The notes under the pieces: model-generated
The model's input: the letters and a program-made list of their open reading frames with translations, nothing else
Told to the model about the DNA's origin: nothing
Database searches by the model: none
Shown: one piece after another, positions 1 to 10,583 of the stretch
How positions within the stretch are numbered: the stretch's first letter is position 1
Layout: each line of letters opens with the position of its first letter
Origin: Temnopleurus reevesii
Lineage: Eukaryota; Echinodermata; Echinoidea; Temnopleuroida; Temnopleuridae
Assembly: GCA_036244855.1 (NCBI GenBank)
Contig: BQKZ01001640.1
Span: forward strand, 31,279 to 70,529
Length of the DNA stretch: 39,251 nt
Reading direction: 5' to 3'
Translations under genes and position numbers: made by a program

Positions 1-1433
1 ATAATTTTGTATATGCCCAATAAGAAGCAAAATATTGTTATAACCAAGAGAGGGCGCTAAATACGATTTAACGGTCAAATTCAAATTTTCAAAAGAATTC
101 GCTTGTAGAAAATTATGCCATGATCTTGAAATGTGTATAAAAACTATATGTCATGGTATATATCCCCAAAATTCACATTTCTTTAATCTTTACCAAAACT
201 ATACACGGGCTTTAAAGTAATGAAATCTTTAAAAGAAATAGAAATCTATGAAAAGGGGATATTTTATTTTATTTTGAACATGAGATGAAGAAGGTGCCAT
301 CGATTGTGTAATGAAATATCATAAATGATTGAGATATCTTTGTCCTAAATTAACATGAGATCACTCTTAAAGTCGAGCAAAATAGTTGCTATGTGTCTCT
401 AGCAGTTGAATGAAATGTGTTAGAGCTATATAAATGTCCCTTGGTCAAAAAGAACATGATGTTTGTGGATCTCTTTGTCCAAGTATTGCCATTCTATCCC
501 ATAGCTCAAAACCAGTCAAAACACAAGAAAATATTTTATATCTAAAAAGTGCGATTCCAATTTTGACGCGCCAAGGACGACAAGATGTATTTTCCTAGTT
601 ATCATACTCAGTTTTATTCTAAACTTTGCTCAAATTATCCTGAAAGTAAGCGTGAAGCATCGGGCCCTATTAAATTTATGAAATACATGTTGATTGCGAT
701 GTCCCACCCATCGAAATTAAAGCACCCCACTTGAATATAATCTGCCGCTCGATGATACGCCTGTATCTCCACTAAATGCAAAGTCGAAAGTCCCATGATT
801 ATCCTTTAAAACGCCAATTCAAACACAATTATATCGGCATACTCACTGTTATGATTTCTCTCAAGAACTTTACGTCCATCATTTCGACTAGAGGAAGAAA
901 TGCAGAAGATTAATATTTTCTGAAATAAAACGCATTATTTATAGCCTAACAGTGCCAAATAAATTTCCGCAACGTGAATAAAAATATTTTCATCTTTTTG
1001 AAACTAGGAATTTAGAACTGAAAGTATGACAGAATTACGACAGAATTATGCTAATATTTCCTATTCAAGATATAAAATGATCAGCACCAAGAAAGCATTT
1101 GACTTACGGCTAACGAAACTATAACGTATTACTCGCTTAAGCTTCCCGCAGAGATATCAGGACACCCCGCAATGCTGAAGAAACCCACACCATCAATATA
1201 CTAATATTGCTTTCAAGTCAATATGACAATTGTCTTTGTGACTAGGCGCCAGACTCGACTAGCATCCATGCTATTTTCTGGTTTCCTTTATCCTGTTAAC
1301 GTTATGCTTTCAGTACTATATCTTTGTTATACAATACCATGTTATGTTATTGTTTTATTGGATAATGAATAAATTCAATTCACTTGTAGAATTCGGGCAC
1401 TCCTCTTTTAGACAAGTACAAATGTTTAGAACA

Positions 1434-1592
1434 ATAAATATTCATAGAATTAAGCCGAACGCCAATTCAATGCTCCTTTGTAATGTTATTCAAATCAGCT
1501 TGGTTGCTGTGTCCGCACAGTTCAATACACGGCGTACGGATCTATTGTCCCGTGACCAACTTTATTTTACGGAAATAGTTTATATCGTGTTT
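1434..1592. mobile_element. Small dispersed element, copy in block 1A
   Basis: This stretch is absent from the corresponding place in copy B (around 3671-3684) but matches 29851-30006 elsewhere in the window. Shared motifs include AATTAAG-CGAACGCCA, CCTTTGTAAT, CGTACGGATCTATTGTCCC and TATATCGTG. Presence/absence between copies plus a distant relative suggests a short mobile element. I cannot assign it to a class; no clear tRNA boxes or terminal repeats were seen. Confidence 0.55.
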
Positions 1593-1852
1593 CTGCTGAA
1601 TCAGCTATTTTTCGATTCCCGAGCGATGTTGCCTTCAAAAGAACGGCGAACATTTAGCCCTAGTTTCATTATCGAATAAACCTACTATTAAAAATGCATC
1701 ATCTTGTTAATGACACAAGTCCCTTTAACTCTGATAAAATCGTTCACAAGTGCTTTGGGATTAACCCTAAACAAAAATCATGTTATTGGTTAAATTCTTG
1801 TTTTAACTCTTGGTATTTGGTTCTCCAAACATCCCTCGGCGACTGACTGTCA

Positions 1853-1990
1853 GTAAGGCCCCGGTCACAATAGGACCCCGGACGCAACATGATTCAACAC
1901 GACTCCTTGTTAATTCACAGTTAACTGGCTCCGAACAAAAGGTCTTGTTGAATCATGTTGCTTCCGGGTCCCTGTGTGACCAGGGCTTAA
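1853..1990. mobile_element. Palindromic MITE-like element, family P, copy 1
   Basis: A near-complete palindrome of about 138 bp. The left arm has CCCCGGTCACA and CGCAACATGATTCAACA; the right arm has the reverse complements TGTTGAATCATGTTGC and TGTGTGACCAGGGC. The arms almost meet at the centre around GTTAATTCACAGTTAAC. Related copies lie at 4020-4155, 21958-22097 and 28421-28555. No coding capacity; probably a non-autonomous DNA transposon. Confidence 0.75.
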
Positions 1991-2024
1991 CGACTCGGCC
2001 AGTGAGGAGACAGTTCGAAATGAC

Positions 2025-2025
2025 N
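2025..2025. other. Single N at end of duplicated block 1A
   Basis: One undetermined base directly after the last position that matches copy B (4189). Some scaffolders insert a lone N where neighbouring contigs have a negative or unknown gap. Confidence 0.9.
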
Positions 2026-2345
2026 GCATAATGATCCTCGGAGGTAATCTAAAGCCAATAAAGTAAATTCCCTACCACTAGCAATACGTCACAGGGTACA
2101 TTCACATTTACAACAATTATTATGAATTTAATTGTTTGTAATGTTTTTCATAATGTTTCAAAACGACACTTGCAATACTATTAATTTTCTAAGACGATAT
2201 GACACGAGTATCAATTAATAATAGTATTCCACTCAAATTGAAGATCGTGTTGTTTGCAATGAATTGCCGAGCTGAAAGTAAATTAATTGAATAATAAAAA
2301 TTGGGTAACAATGAGTTCATTAACTATAGATTAGGTAACTGATAC

Positions 2346-2544
2346 ATACACTGCACTCAGCCCAGGTGAGGTGAATGGGTACCTGGTAGGAATATTCATT
2401 CCTTGAAACGCCAAGTGCGCTAATGAAGTGGCTGCCGGGCTAAAGCCAGGGTAATAATGCTGCAATTGTAGAGCTCTTAGAGAATTCTTCATAAAGAGTT
2501 GATAAGCGCTATATAAAAGCCGTTCATTATTATTATTATTACAC
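2346..2544 (+). mobile_element. tRNA-derived SINE, 5'-truncated
   Basis: Has the body of the SINE family seen complete at 34732-35020: CACTGCACTCAGCCCAGGTG, GGTGAATGGGTACCTGG, CTGCCGGGCTAAAGCCAGGG and a tail with GCGCTATATAAAAG and (ATT)n. The tRNA-like head is missing. Confidence 0.75.
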
Positions 2545-2781
2545 AATTTAATAGCTCAGAATATGAATAGACGATTACATATATATGTGGGACTTGCAGA
2601 GAAATAAATCGACCATGAATTAGGCATGTTAGGTAAATGATGATTTCAACACAAAGAAGTTTGTTGATATTTTATTGGATTGCAGCTACTGTACGCCAGA
2701 AGAGAAAAATGAACAAACTGTACTTTCATATTTCCTTTAAGCATCAGTGGAATTATAAAATAGACATTAAAGTATAAACGG

Positions 2782-4189
2782 AAATTCTATGAAAAGGGGA
2801 TAAGGTTTTTTTTTTTAACATGAGATGAAGAAGGTGTCATCGATTGTGTAATGAAGTATCATAAATGATTGACACATTTTTGTCCTAAATTAACAGGTTT
2901 CCCAATCGTGAGATCACTCTCAAAGTCGAGCAAAATGGTTAGTAGGTACTAGTAGTTGAATAATTTTAGAGCTTTATATAAGTCCCTTGGTCCACAAGAA
3001 CACGATGTTTACAAATCTTGTTTGTTCACGTTAATTCTTTACATTCTAGTCCCTAGCTCAAAACCAGCAAGAAACAAAAGAAAGCTTTCTCATATCTAAA
3101 AATTGCGATTCCAATGTTGACGTTTCAAGGACGAATAAAATGTATTTTTCTTAGATATCATCATATTCAGTTTTCTTTGCTCAAATTGTCCTTAAAGTAT
3201 AGCGTGGAGCATCGGGCCCTATTCAATCATCGCAAAGCATAATGTTCTTGATGAACCACCCACCAAAATAAAAGCACCCCACTTAAAGAAAATATGCCGC
3301 TGAATGATACGGGAAGAAACGCAAAATAATACTATTTCAGTAAGTTAAAAACATTATTCATAGTTTATCAATACAACATTAGCGAAACAGGATTAAAAAT
3401 ATTTGACCCTTTAAAATCTTGAAGCTAAGAATACCGTAGAGTAACAATGGATCAGTGTTTCAAAAGCGCGTGGCTTTGGGTCTGCAAAATGATTACGCTT
3501 TATCTGCTGAAGCTACTCGCAGAGATATCCGGGCAGCGCGTGACGCTGAAGGAAGAAAGACGTCCAACCGGACGCTTATGACTAATTTACGTTAGATTGA
3601 TTGCATCTTGAAACACACAGCAACAATATATCTGTCAAATTCAGGGCATTCCTGCTTTAACCAAGGGTTTAGAAAAATTACACCTGCTGAATCAGCTGAC
3701 TGCTATTTCGATTATTCAGCGATATCAGTAGCTGCCAGTCATTGCCTTAAAAAGCCCCGCTAATATCTATCCCTAGTTTCGTTATCTTACAAACAAACTA
3801 TTAAAAATACATCACCTTGTTTGTAGCACAATTTGCATTAACTCTCAATGATAAAAATCGTTCACATGTGCTGCAGCTTTGGGATTAAGCCTAAATAAAA
3901 TCATGTTATTGGTTAGATTCCACGTTAATAGAAAGGCTTTTAAACATCATGCTTGTTGTATTCTTGTTTCAAATCTTGGTATTTGGTTCTCCAAACATCC
4001 CTCGGCGACTGACTGTCAGTAAGGCCCCGGTAACAATAGGACCCGGACGCAACACGATTCAACACGACTCCTTGTTAATTCACAGTTAACTGCCTCCGAA
4101 CAAAAGGTCTTGTTGAATCATGTTGCTTCCGGGTCCCTGTGTGACCAGGGCTTAACGACTCGGCCAGTGAGGAGACAGTTCGAAATGAC
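2782..4189. repeat. Duplicated block 1, copy B
   Basis: Partner of 235-2024, about 380 bp shorter. It lacks roughly 157 bp present in copy A at about 1434-1590. It ends with the same 96 bp as copy A and then continues into unique sequence, so it is the copy joined to the downstream part of the window. Confidence 0.85.
4020..4155. mobile_element. Palindromic MITE-like element, family P, copy 2
   Basis: Same palindrome as at 1853-1990, about 97% alike by eye. It is part of duplicated block 1B, so it is not an independent insertion. Confidence 0.75.
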
Positions 4190-4952
4190 CCATAATATTT
4201 AGTTAGCCATTAGCTAGTCACCCTGTCAATGAACGTAGTTGATTCTGGATCGGTTTTTAAGAAAGTTGTTGTCGAAGATACTTGTTTGTTGTCGAAGGAG
4301 CGAAAAGGGTTGGGTATAAATGGCAACTAACAAAGTGTGTAGTATAATAGGATGAGGGCGAAGTAAGAGATATAAACTTGACCCAAAAACTGTGATTTAA
4401 AGTCATGCACTTTAAGTCGTTCAAAAGATCACGTGACACTTTTTGGGTTGGTTGAACCCTTAGAAGGTGTATTGGAATAAATGATTTATGTTTATAAGAA
4501 TAAAGAAAATATGATGATTTTTTTTCACTTCGAACGTTAAAAAAAGGCAATCATAAAAAAAATATTTTGATGCCAAATAGTTAAAATATAGTTAAAAAGT
4601 TGAAAAAATATATTTTTTTAAATATATAGAATATAAATAAATCGCTAAAAATACATCATTGTATCATAGCGCGCTTTTATTGGTTGTAGATTAAGTCTTG
4701 AACATACTCATTTCACTTATTAAGTGGCATGTACTTAAAGTTGAAAAAAAGGTGTGCTTTCGGACAGTTTTGATTTGAAAAGGTCCTTTGAAGATAATTT
4801 CCATATATATAAAAAAAAAAAAATAAGGTTATCAAAGTGAGCGAGCTGCACACGCTCATGCGTTGTCTTCTCGTATGACTTTCAATTTAAACGTTTAATG
4901 TAGACGTTCTTATAGGAAGATATTCATTGCAACTTTCCATGTTAACTGTTTT
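4190..4952. other. AT-rich stretch, nothing recognised
   Basis: Several poly-A/T runs and AT-rich simple sequence around 4555-4640 and 4805-4826. No splice-flanked reading frame, repeat partner or structural RNA was recognised. Confidence 0.6.
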
Positions 4953-5325
4953 AAAGTCAGTCCGTCATGATCGACAGGACTTCCGGTTGCGAGTGCGCAC
5001 GGACAGCGTGTTGCGTATTGGCAACAACGATATTTGAAATTTCCTTGCTTACGCACCTTGACAAGCTCAAACACTCGGAAACCTTCGTAAGAATGTCCGA
5101 TACATGATGTCGTCGCGTGTAGCTTTGATTCCTCCCCTCGTGAGCTTCCATTTTCTACAAATGTACGATACGCATTGCCGAGATGCGAGCTAGCGAAATA
5201 TAACTTGCTCGCTCGCCATTCCAAGTTAAAAATGCCGTAATTGTTCTGTTCGCCAATCTTCGTAATCAAAATGGCTGCGGTCCGTTAGCCACGCCCTGAT
5301 CGTCGTGTCGCCCCGCCTTTAAGGA
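4953..5325. repeat. Dispersed 370-bp GC-richer repeat, copy 1
   Basis: Aligns along its whole length with 25331-25687 in the same orientation. Shared motifs are CAGTCCGTCATGATCGAC, CCTTGCTTACGCACCTTG, CGAGATGCGAGCTAG, TCGTAATCAAAATGGC, GTTAGCCACGCCCT and GTCGCCCCGCCTTTAA. It is more CpG- and GC-rich than its surroundings. Both ends carry TTAA-like sequence, which may mark a TTAA-targeting transposon. The open frames on the minus strand are not kept in the same frame between the two copies, so I treat it as noncoding. Confidence 0.65.
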
Positions 5326-6094
5326 ACGAAGTGTTTTAAACTGAAGGGTTGTATCTTAACCAAAAAGGCTCTCCTTAATTGTCAAAACTACCGATCGCGT
5401 TCGGGAGATTTCTGTTATGGAACAAGAACTAAAAGGGTTAACTTTCAAAACTTTCTCCACTTCCGGGTTGATAGATTCAAGCACACGAAAACAGATTTTC
5501 TTTCGAGCCTTCAATGTAATTATAATGCTTTACAGCTACTAAATCTGCAAAAACAAACTTAAAGCCATAACCTTTGGGTCAGCACTTTGTATCTTTAAAA
5601 ACATTGACATAACCCGCATTTCCTCCCAACGGGTCACATGACATCGCATCGCATCACGTGATTTGTAATTACTCGTAATTGGTATCGATAACACGTCATT
5701 CAAGTCAACACGCGCCACAAGTCAGCAAATTCTCCCTAAAGGTGCATACAAACAGTCCTTAATTGGGAGCAAAGTTTTGGAGTAATTTTCATCATCATCT
5801 CCCGATCTTCCGTATAATAGCCAGCCAGAAGACACATTCTTGTGTTTAATTGTTTTCTTTCGAAATGAAGACCGTATTCGTGTTTTGATAGAATAATCAG
5901 GCAGTCATAAGAACTGATTAAACTTGGCGGGAAGTTGCAATTTCTCACCCGCTGCGCTCTCCTGATCTTGGTCTTGGCCAAAGGCTCAATGAAATAACTC
6001 GTCTCGAATAATTCCTTGGTGTACATGACACTAACCTTGAGGGTAATTCTTGAACCCATTTCCAAATGTTCATTAAGATAGCTAGGTTGAGTTA
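5326..6094. other. Unannotated sequence
   Basis: No exon, RNA gene or repeat partner was recognised. It is locally less AT-rich, with a short GCATC repetition near 5644-5658. Confidence 0.55.
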
Positions 6095-6479
6095 CTCCTT
6101 GTACCGACTGGGGCTAACGTGTGGACCGAATTCATCGCGGGTCGTTGTATTTCAAGGTCATGATGTCTAACATCTTAAAATGCGATCTCTAACTTAGATT
6201 TATACGCAAATTTCATATGTTACCCTTATTGTTAGGGTCATGATAAGCATGTATTCAATCCTATCATGCTTAAACAAAATATATTGATATTTAATAAAAC
6301 TTAAATTGTGATACTTAGGACTCGAAAAATAGAATTCTTGAATTAAGGTGTAAGATTGGAATGCATAGCTTTAGACTAATTCATGTTGTGTATGTGTGTC
6401 TTTCTGTATGTGTGTGTGGCTCTTATGTAGATGTGTGTATGTGCGTATGTGTGTTTATCCATGAATATGCATTGAACGT

Positions 6480-6510
<31 letters not shown>

Positions 6511-6649
6511 TAATGAACGTCATAATTATTCATATACCCGTCTGGAAAGGAAAGTTGTTGATCTAAGAACAGAAAACAAATGAACAAGTTTAAGAATAGC
6601 AATTATGAAATGTCATCGTATATTGGTTTTCTTTCTTCGTGTATTTCAG

Positions 6650-6759
6650 GCACTGGTAGGCTATGGGGTTCCAACAGTCATGCGATGTACGTTAATGCAG
6701 TGGTTTAAAGAAGTCGGATTTTCAACGTTATATGGAGCACTTTTATTGAAAACATGGAG
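6650..6759 (+). CDS. Class C GPCR (GPR158/179-like), TM3 exon, copy A
   Basis: Internal exon of a seven-helix receptor of the plasma membrane. It is preceded by a pyrimidine-rich stretch ending in TTTCAG and followed by GTAAGT. It starts in phase 0 and ends in phase 2, encoding 36 residues plus two bases of an Arg codon. The peptide begins ALVGYGVPTVMRC and ends GFSTLYGALLLKTW(R). The 'GF..YGALLLKTWR' core is the TM3 / intracellular loop 1-2 signature of class C receptors. Cys at 6686-6688 fits the conserved TM3 cysteine that forms a disulfide with extracellular loop 2. Its phase joins exactly to the exon at 12147. An almost identical exon lies at 8623-8732, differing at four third-codon positions, all synonymous. 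Assignment to GPR158/179 rests mainly on the next exon; other class C groups are possible from this exon alone. Confidence 0.85.
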
Positions 6760-6840
6760 GTAAGTAAATTACAGAGGGCGTGACATTTTATATCCATTGG
6801 ATAATGATGATTTCATCGACCTCTACGGCTAATCTGGATT

Positions 6841-7070
6841 CACTGTGAGCAGAATAGATAAAGGCCTGGGACAAATTGAACAACTTTAACTCAAACATTA
6901 ACAATAGCTACATGGACAACAAAATAAATTACCATCCTCCTCATTCTGTGAAAAAAATATCGAACAAGAGTCGCATCTCCGCACTTTCTCATGTGATCAT
7001 GAAGCTAGTGTGAAGGTTTGAATGAAATTGTTTATTTTGTCCCAGTCCTTTGTCTCTTCTGCTCACAGTG
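6841..7070. mobile_element. MITE-like foldback element, family Q
   Basis: Ends are inverted copies: CACTGTGAGCAGAA at the left and TTCTGCTCACAGTG at the right. A further pair lies inside, GGCCTGGGACAAA and TTTTGTCCCAGTCC. Length is 230 bp, with no coding capacity. The same termini bound 36951-37375. It is absent from the corresponding intron of duplicated block 2B, so it inserted after the two copies separated. Confidence 0.8.
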
Positions 7071-7926
7071 TTGGGTGATTGGACCATACCCACCGTGCAA
7101 AAGATTGAAGCCGTGCCCATCAACCATGGCCACTCGAACTTGCAAGGTATCAGAGAGACCTTCGAATGACATGAAAAGGGGTTTTACAGAGTGGTAACAT
7201 GCATGGCCGCGCGGTTGTTTCAACAGGATTTATGGTGACGAACCAATTATGTATCCATGTTTTTTTGTTATTATTAAAGAAAAGTGTGTGATTCTCTCCG
7301 TTAATTTTGAAAGTATCACGAGTTTCAATTTAGAAGGGCCATTTCCTATTGCCCCAGAATATATCATGACAATCATCAAAACAGAGTCGCACTTTTAGAT
7401 CAAACGAGTACGTTTTGGGAAAATTACATTGGCCTAGCCTTGAAATTATGTTTTCATAGATTGTCTTAAATTGCACGAGTCGACGCCGATTGTCGTAATG
7501 TATGTTTTTGAAAATCATCATGGACTCTCGTATAATCCGTAATAGTCATGTAGTGAAGCACTAATAGATCAGATGAAGTTTTTCCTCACTACAGCCGGTG
7601 GGTACTTTTAGCATCCCTTGGGATAGGAATTTGCAATTGTATTGGTTATTATCTCGAATTTTCAATTGATATTAACATAATCGAAGATTTTCGCATTGTA
7701 TTTTCTGTTATTATTCAATATTAAGAAATAATGTAAAGTAAATCGTTTGACGTGATGGTCAAAACATTTGCGTTTTAATGACGTGAGAGATCAGATCAGT
7801 ATTAATACTATATTTCAAAATAATTCTGTCTCCTTATTTTATTGATTTTGATAAACATATGTTATGACAAACCCGCGGCAAAGATATCATGATCTAAACA
7901 ATACCTAACACATTTCAGAAAAAATA

Positions 7927-7927
7927 N
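7927..7927. other. Single N exactly at the block 2 junction
   Basis: One undetermined base separates the end of copy A from the start of copy B. Confidence 0.9.
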
Positions 7928-9478
7928 CTCCTTGTACCGACTGGGGCTAACGTGTGGACCGAATTCATCGCGGGTCGTTGTATTTCAAGGTCATGATGTC
8001 TAACATCTTAAAATGGCAGTTTTCTGCAATCGCTAACTTAGATACATAAGCAGACTCCCTTTACTACTCTTGTTGTATGGATCTTTACAAAAATGTATCT
8101 TATTTATCGTTCTAATAGACAAATCGATTGATATTAAATAAAACTTTCAGGGTAATACTTAGGAATTAAAAAAAAATGTAATCGCTGAAGCAAGCTGTGA
8201 GATAGAATGGCTGCTAAAAATGGCTCTATAGACTAATCCAAGTTGTGTGTGTCTGTGTTTGTGTTTGTATCTGTTCGTATGTATATGTGCTTATGATAAT
8301 GTGTGTATGCGAGTGATGTGTGTTTAATGCATCTTTGCAGTTCATACAGTAAGTATATCGATTTAAATCAAAATTGTATACACAGTATGGCAATTAAGAC
8401 TATTTGATACAATTTTACCAATAAAAAAAAAGAATTCTACATCTTTATACAAAATAAAACAAATGGCTGGGGTATTTTCTTCCTCCTAATTTCGAAGATC
8501 CAACCTTACTTCATTTTTAATTTCAAACTAAGCGATGGAGGAATACTTCTGAAAACAAATCGTTAACCAACAATTATGAACCGCCAACTACATTTTGTTT
8601 TCTTTTTTTCTCTATTTTTCAGGCGCTGGTTGGCTATGGGGTTCCAACTGTCATGCGATGTACGTTAATGCAGTGGTTTAAAGAAGTCGGATTTTCAACG
8701 TTATATGGAGCGCTTTTATTGAAAACATGGAGGTAAGTTAAATACAGAAGGCGTGGCATTTTCATATTCATTTGATAATTAATTTGATGATTCCACCGAC
8801 CTTCATAGAAAAGCACGTTTTCATAGCGATTAGTGCGTAATATTAGCTCTCAACTAGAGTGACATAAGTGTCACTTCATGAAGTATGTATCTCTTTTACA
8901 AAAACAAATCATTAAATTAGCACAACACTGCATGGTACCGTTACGTAGACATCCATAGACATCCACTTTTGATATACTGTTCACAACAAATTTGTTAACC
9001 TGCACGAGGGTCGAATTTAATTTTTCTGGAAAATCACCATGTCCTTACGTATACTCTGTAAAAAAAAATAAATAAATAACGATGATAATTTCGTCCTAAT
9101 TATTCAGTGGCGCGCAACAGTTTAAAAAAACAAATAATATGCCATCAGCACCGGACCATTTATTTTAGGTACCCTTAGCGTCAATTGTAATAGAAATTTG
9201 ACATATTGATCATTATCCCAAATTATTAATTGTTATCTATATAATCGAAGGTCTCCGCCTTTTATGTTCTGTTATTAATCAATATTAGGAACCAATATCA
9301 AGTCAATCGTTTGTCACGATGGTCAAAACATTTGTGCCTTTAGTGACGTGAGAGATCATTTCAGTATTAGTACTCCATTTCAAGATAATTCTGTTTTTTT
9401 TTTGGTATACATATGTTATGACAAACCCGCGGCAAAGATATCATGATCTAAACAATACCTAACACATTTCAGAAAAAA
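7928..9478 (+). repeat. Duplicated block 2, copy B (carries TM3 exon B)
   Basis: Partner of 6095-7926 and about 280 bp shorter, largely because the foldback element at 6841-7070 is missing here. Both identical ends (88 and about 70 bp) are consistent with k-mer-sized shared flanks of an assembly bubble. Confidence 0.9.
8623..8732 (+). CDS. Class C GPCR (GPR158/179-like), TM3 exon, copy B
   Basis: Second copy of the TM3 exon, with the same length, same phases (0 in, 2 out), a polypyrimidine-AG acceptor and a GTAAGT donor. The encoded peptide is identical to that of the exon at 6650-6759; the differences are silent (GCA/GCG, GTA/GTT, ACA/ACT, GCA/GCG). The conserved Cys codon is at 8659-8661. 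Either copy would splice in frame to 12147, but using both in one transcript would not: a phase-2 end cannot meet a phase-0 start. So they are alternatives, or alleles placed in tandem by the assembly. The single N at 7927 between the copies favours the latter. Confidence 0.8.
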
Positions 9479-9845
9479 CTAGAAATCGAGTAAAAAAAAT
9501 CTGCTTAGTGACCTTCAAAATCTTTAATATCCTAATGTTACATCTTAAAAGTAATTTTTCTATCCGGGGGCGATTTTGAGACCACGATGTAATGCAGTGT
9601 AAAGAAAGTCAAATTTAGCTTTCCATTAATCGATCCCAGGGGCACAAGATTTCTAACCAGGGAGGGTTAAAGATCAGGCCAAGAGTCTGGCCAATTAAGA
9701 CAGATATTTCAGATTCTTCTTTCATTGTCCCGTGAGATCGAGCTTAAGCAGGGTACAGCCAAACAAACATTTCTATCTTTGGTTCAACGAATGTCGAATG
9801 AAAACACGAATTCAAACCTAATAGTCTATTTCGTACTTCTTAGTG
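9479..9845. other. Intron sequence, nothing recognised
   Basis: Unique-looking AT-rich intron between duplicated block 2 and the SINE at 9846. Confidence 0.55.
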
Positions 9846-10065
9846 AAGGCACCTTAGTGTAGTGGTCACGACTCTCGCCTTTCAACCAGAGGGTCGAAGT
9901 ATCAAATCCCACCCATGGCGTTAATTTCCTTCAGCAAGAAATTCATCCACACTGTGCTGCACTCAACCCAAGTGAGGTGAATGGGTTCATGGCAGGAATA
10001 ATTATTCCTTGAAATGACAAGTATATATGCGGCCCGCCGTCGGGATAAAGCCAGGGTAATAGTAA
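9846..10065 (+). mobile_element. tRNA-derived SINE
   Basis: Head GGCACCTTAGTGTAGTGG (A-box region) is followed by a decayed B box (AGTATCAAATCCC). The body has CAGCAAGAAATTCATCCACA, CACTCAACCCAAGTGAGG and a partly degraded CGTCGGGATAAAGCCAGGG. The 3' tail is lost or diverged. Confidence 0.8.
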
Positions 10066-10583
10066 TGACCTCTCAACCAGCTTTCGACTACAGACACATT
10101 TTTAAGTTGTCGACTCACACGAAAACGTTCAGAAATTCAGAAGCGACTAATATAATCTATTATGTTGCATTCCATCGTGCGATTGTCGTACGACCATCGA
10201 TCAACGTTGCACGGCTTGTCGCAACAGGTAGACTAAAGTGTACATCATCTGATTGGTCGCAAGAAGTTAGATTTTTGTTCATGCACGGATCTTATGTTCT
10301 GAGCACCAATGAACTGTTAGGACCAGATGGGTTGCAGATCATGACAACCGATCTTATGCAGTCGTGCAACATTTGCCATTGTTTGAGGGGGTGCGTACTT
10401 ACACCCTTCTCTCGTTTCCCACTCCATCAACCCCTTTAAAATGGACAGACAGTACCCCCCGAGCGGCGAAACCAATATCGGTCTTTTTGTCATGCCAATT
10501 CTTCTATTTCATCGATAATAATGCCCGCAAGAAAATCGGAAATATGAAATATCTATAACATACGGCATCAAACTTATACCACA

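Larger units (their letters stand above)
235..2024. repeat. Duplicated block 1, copy A
   Basis: Noncoding block repeated in the same orientation at 2782-4189. Shared landmarks in order are: GAAAAGGGGATA, ACATGAGATGAAGAAGGTG, ATCGGGCCCTATT, AAAGCACCCCACTT, and a final stretch including the hairpin element at 1853-1990. The last 96 bp before the N at 2025 are identical to copy B. The middle is much more diverged and carries insertions. No coding potential is evident. Confidence 0.85.
6095..7926 (+). repeat. Duplicated block 2, copy A (carries TM3 exon A)
   Basis: Same-orientation partner of 7928-9478. The first 88 bp (6095-6182) are identical to 7928-8015, and about 70 bp at the end are identical to the end of copy B. 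Between them the intronic parts are clearly diverged, with several indels, while the exon is almost unchanged. GT-rich simple sequence and an (AT)n run lie at 6389-6512. Confidence 0.9.
6760..8622 (+). other. Intron / spacer between the two TM3 exon copies
   Basis: Noncoding sequence that opens with GTAAGT and closes with a pyrimidine tract and AG. It contains a 230-bp foldback element (6841-7070), the end of duplicated block A, the single N at 7927, the start of block B, and GT-rich simple sequence around 8242-8325. If the duplication is an assembly artefact, this spacer does not exist in the genome as written. Confidence 0.6.

Noticed and set aside
1344..1679. 111-residue open frame on the plus strand.
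   Set aside because: It spans the small element at 1434-1592, is not preserved in duplicated block 1B and has no family resemblance.
4910..5269. 119-residue open frame on the minus strand inside the 370-bp repeat.
   Set aside because: The second repeat copy does not keep the same frame, so the frame is probably accidental.
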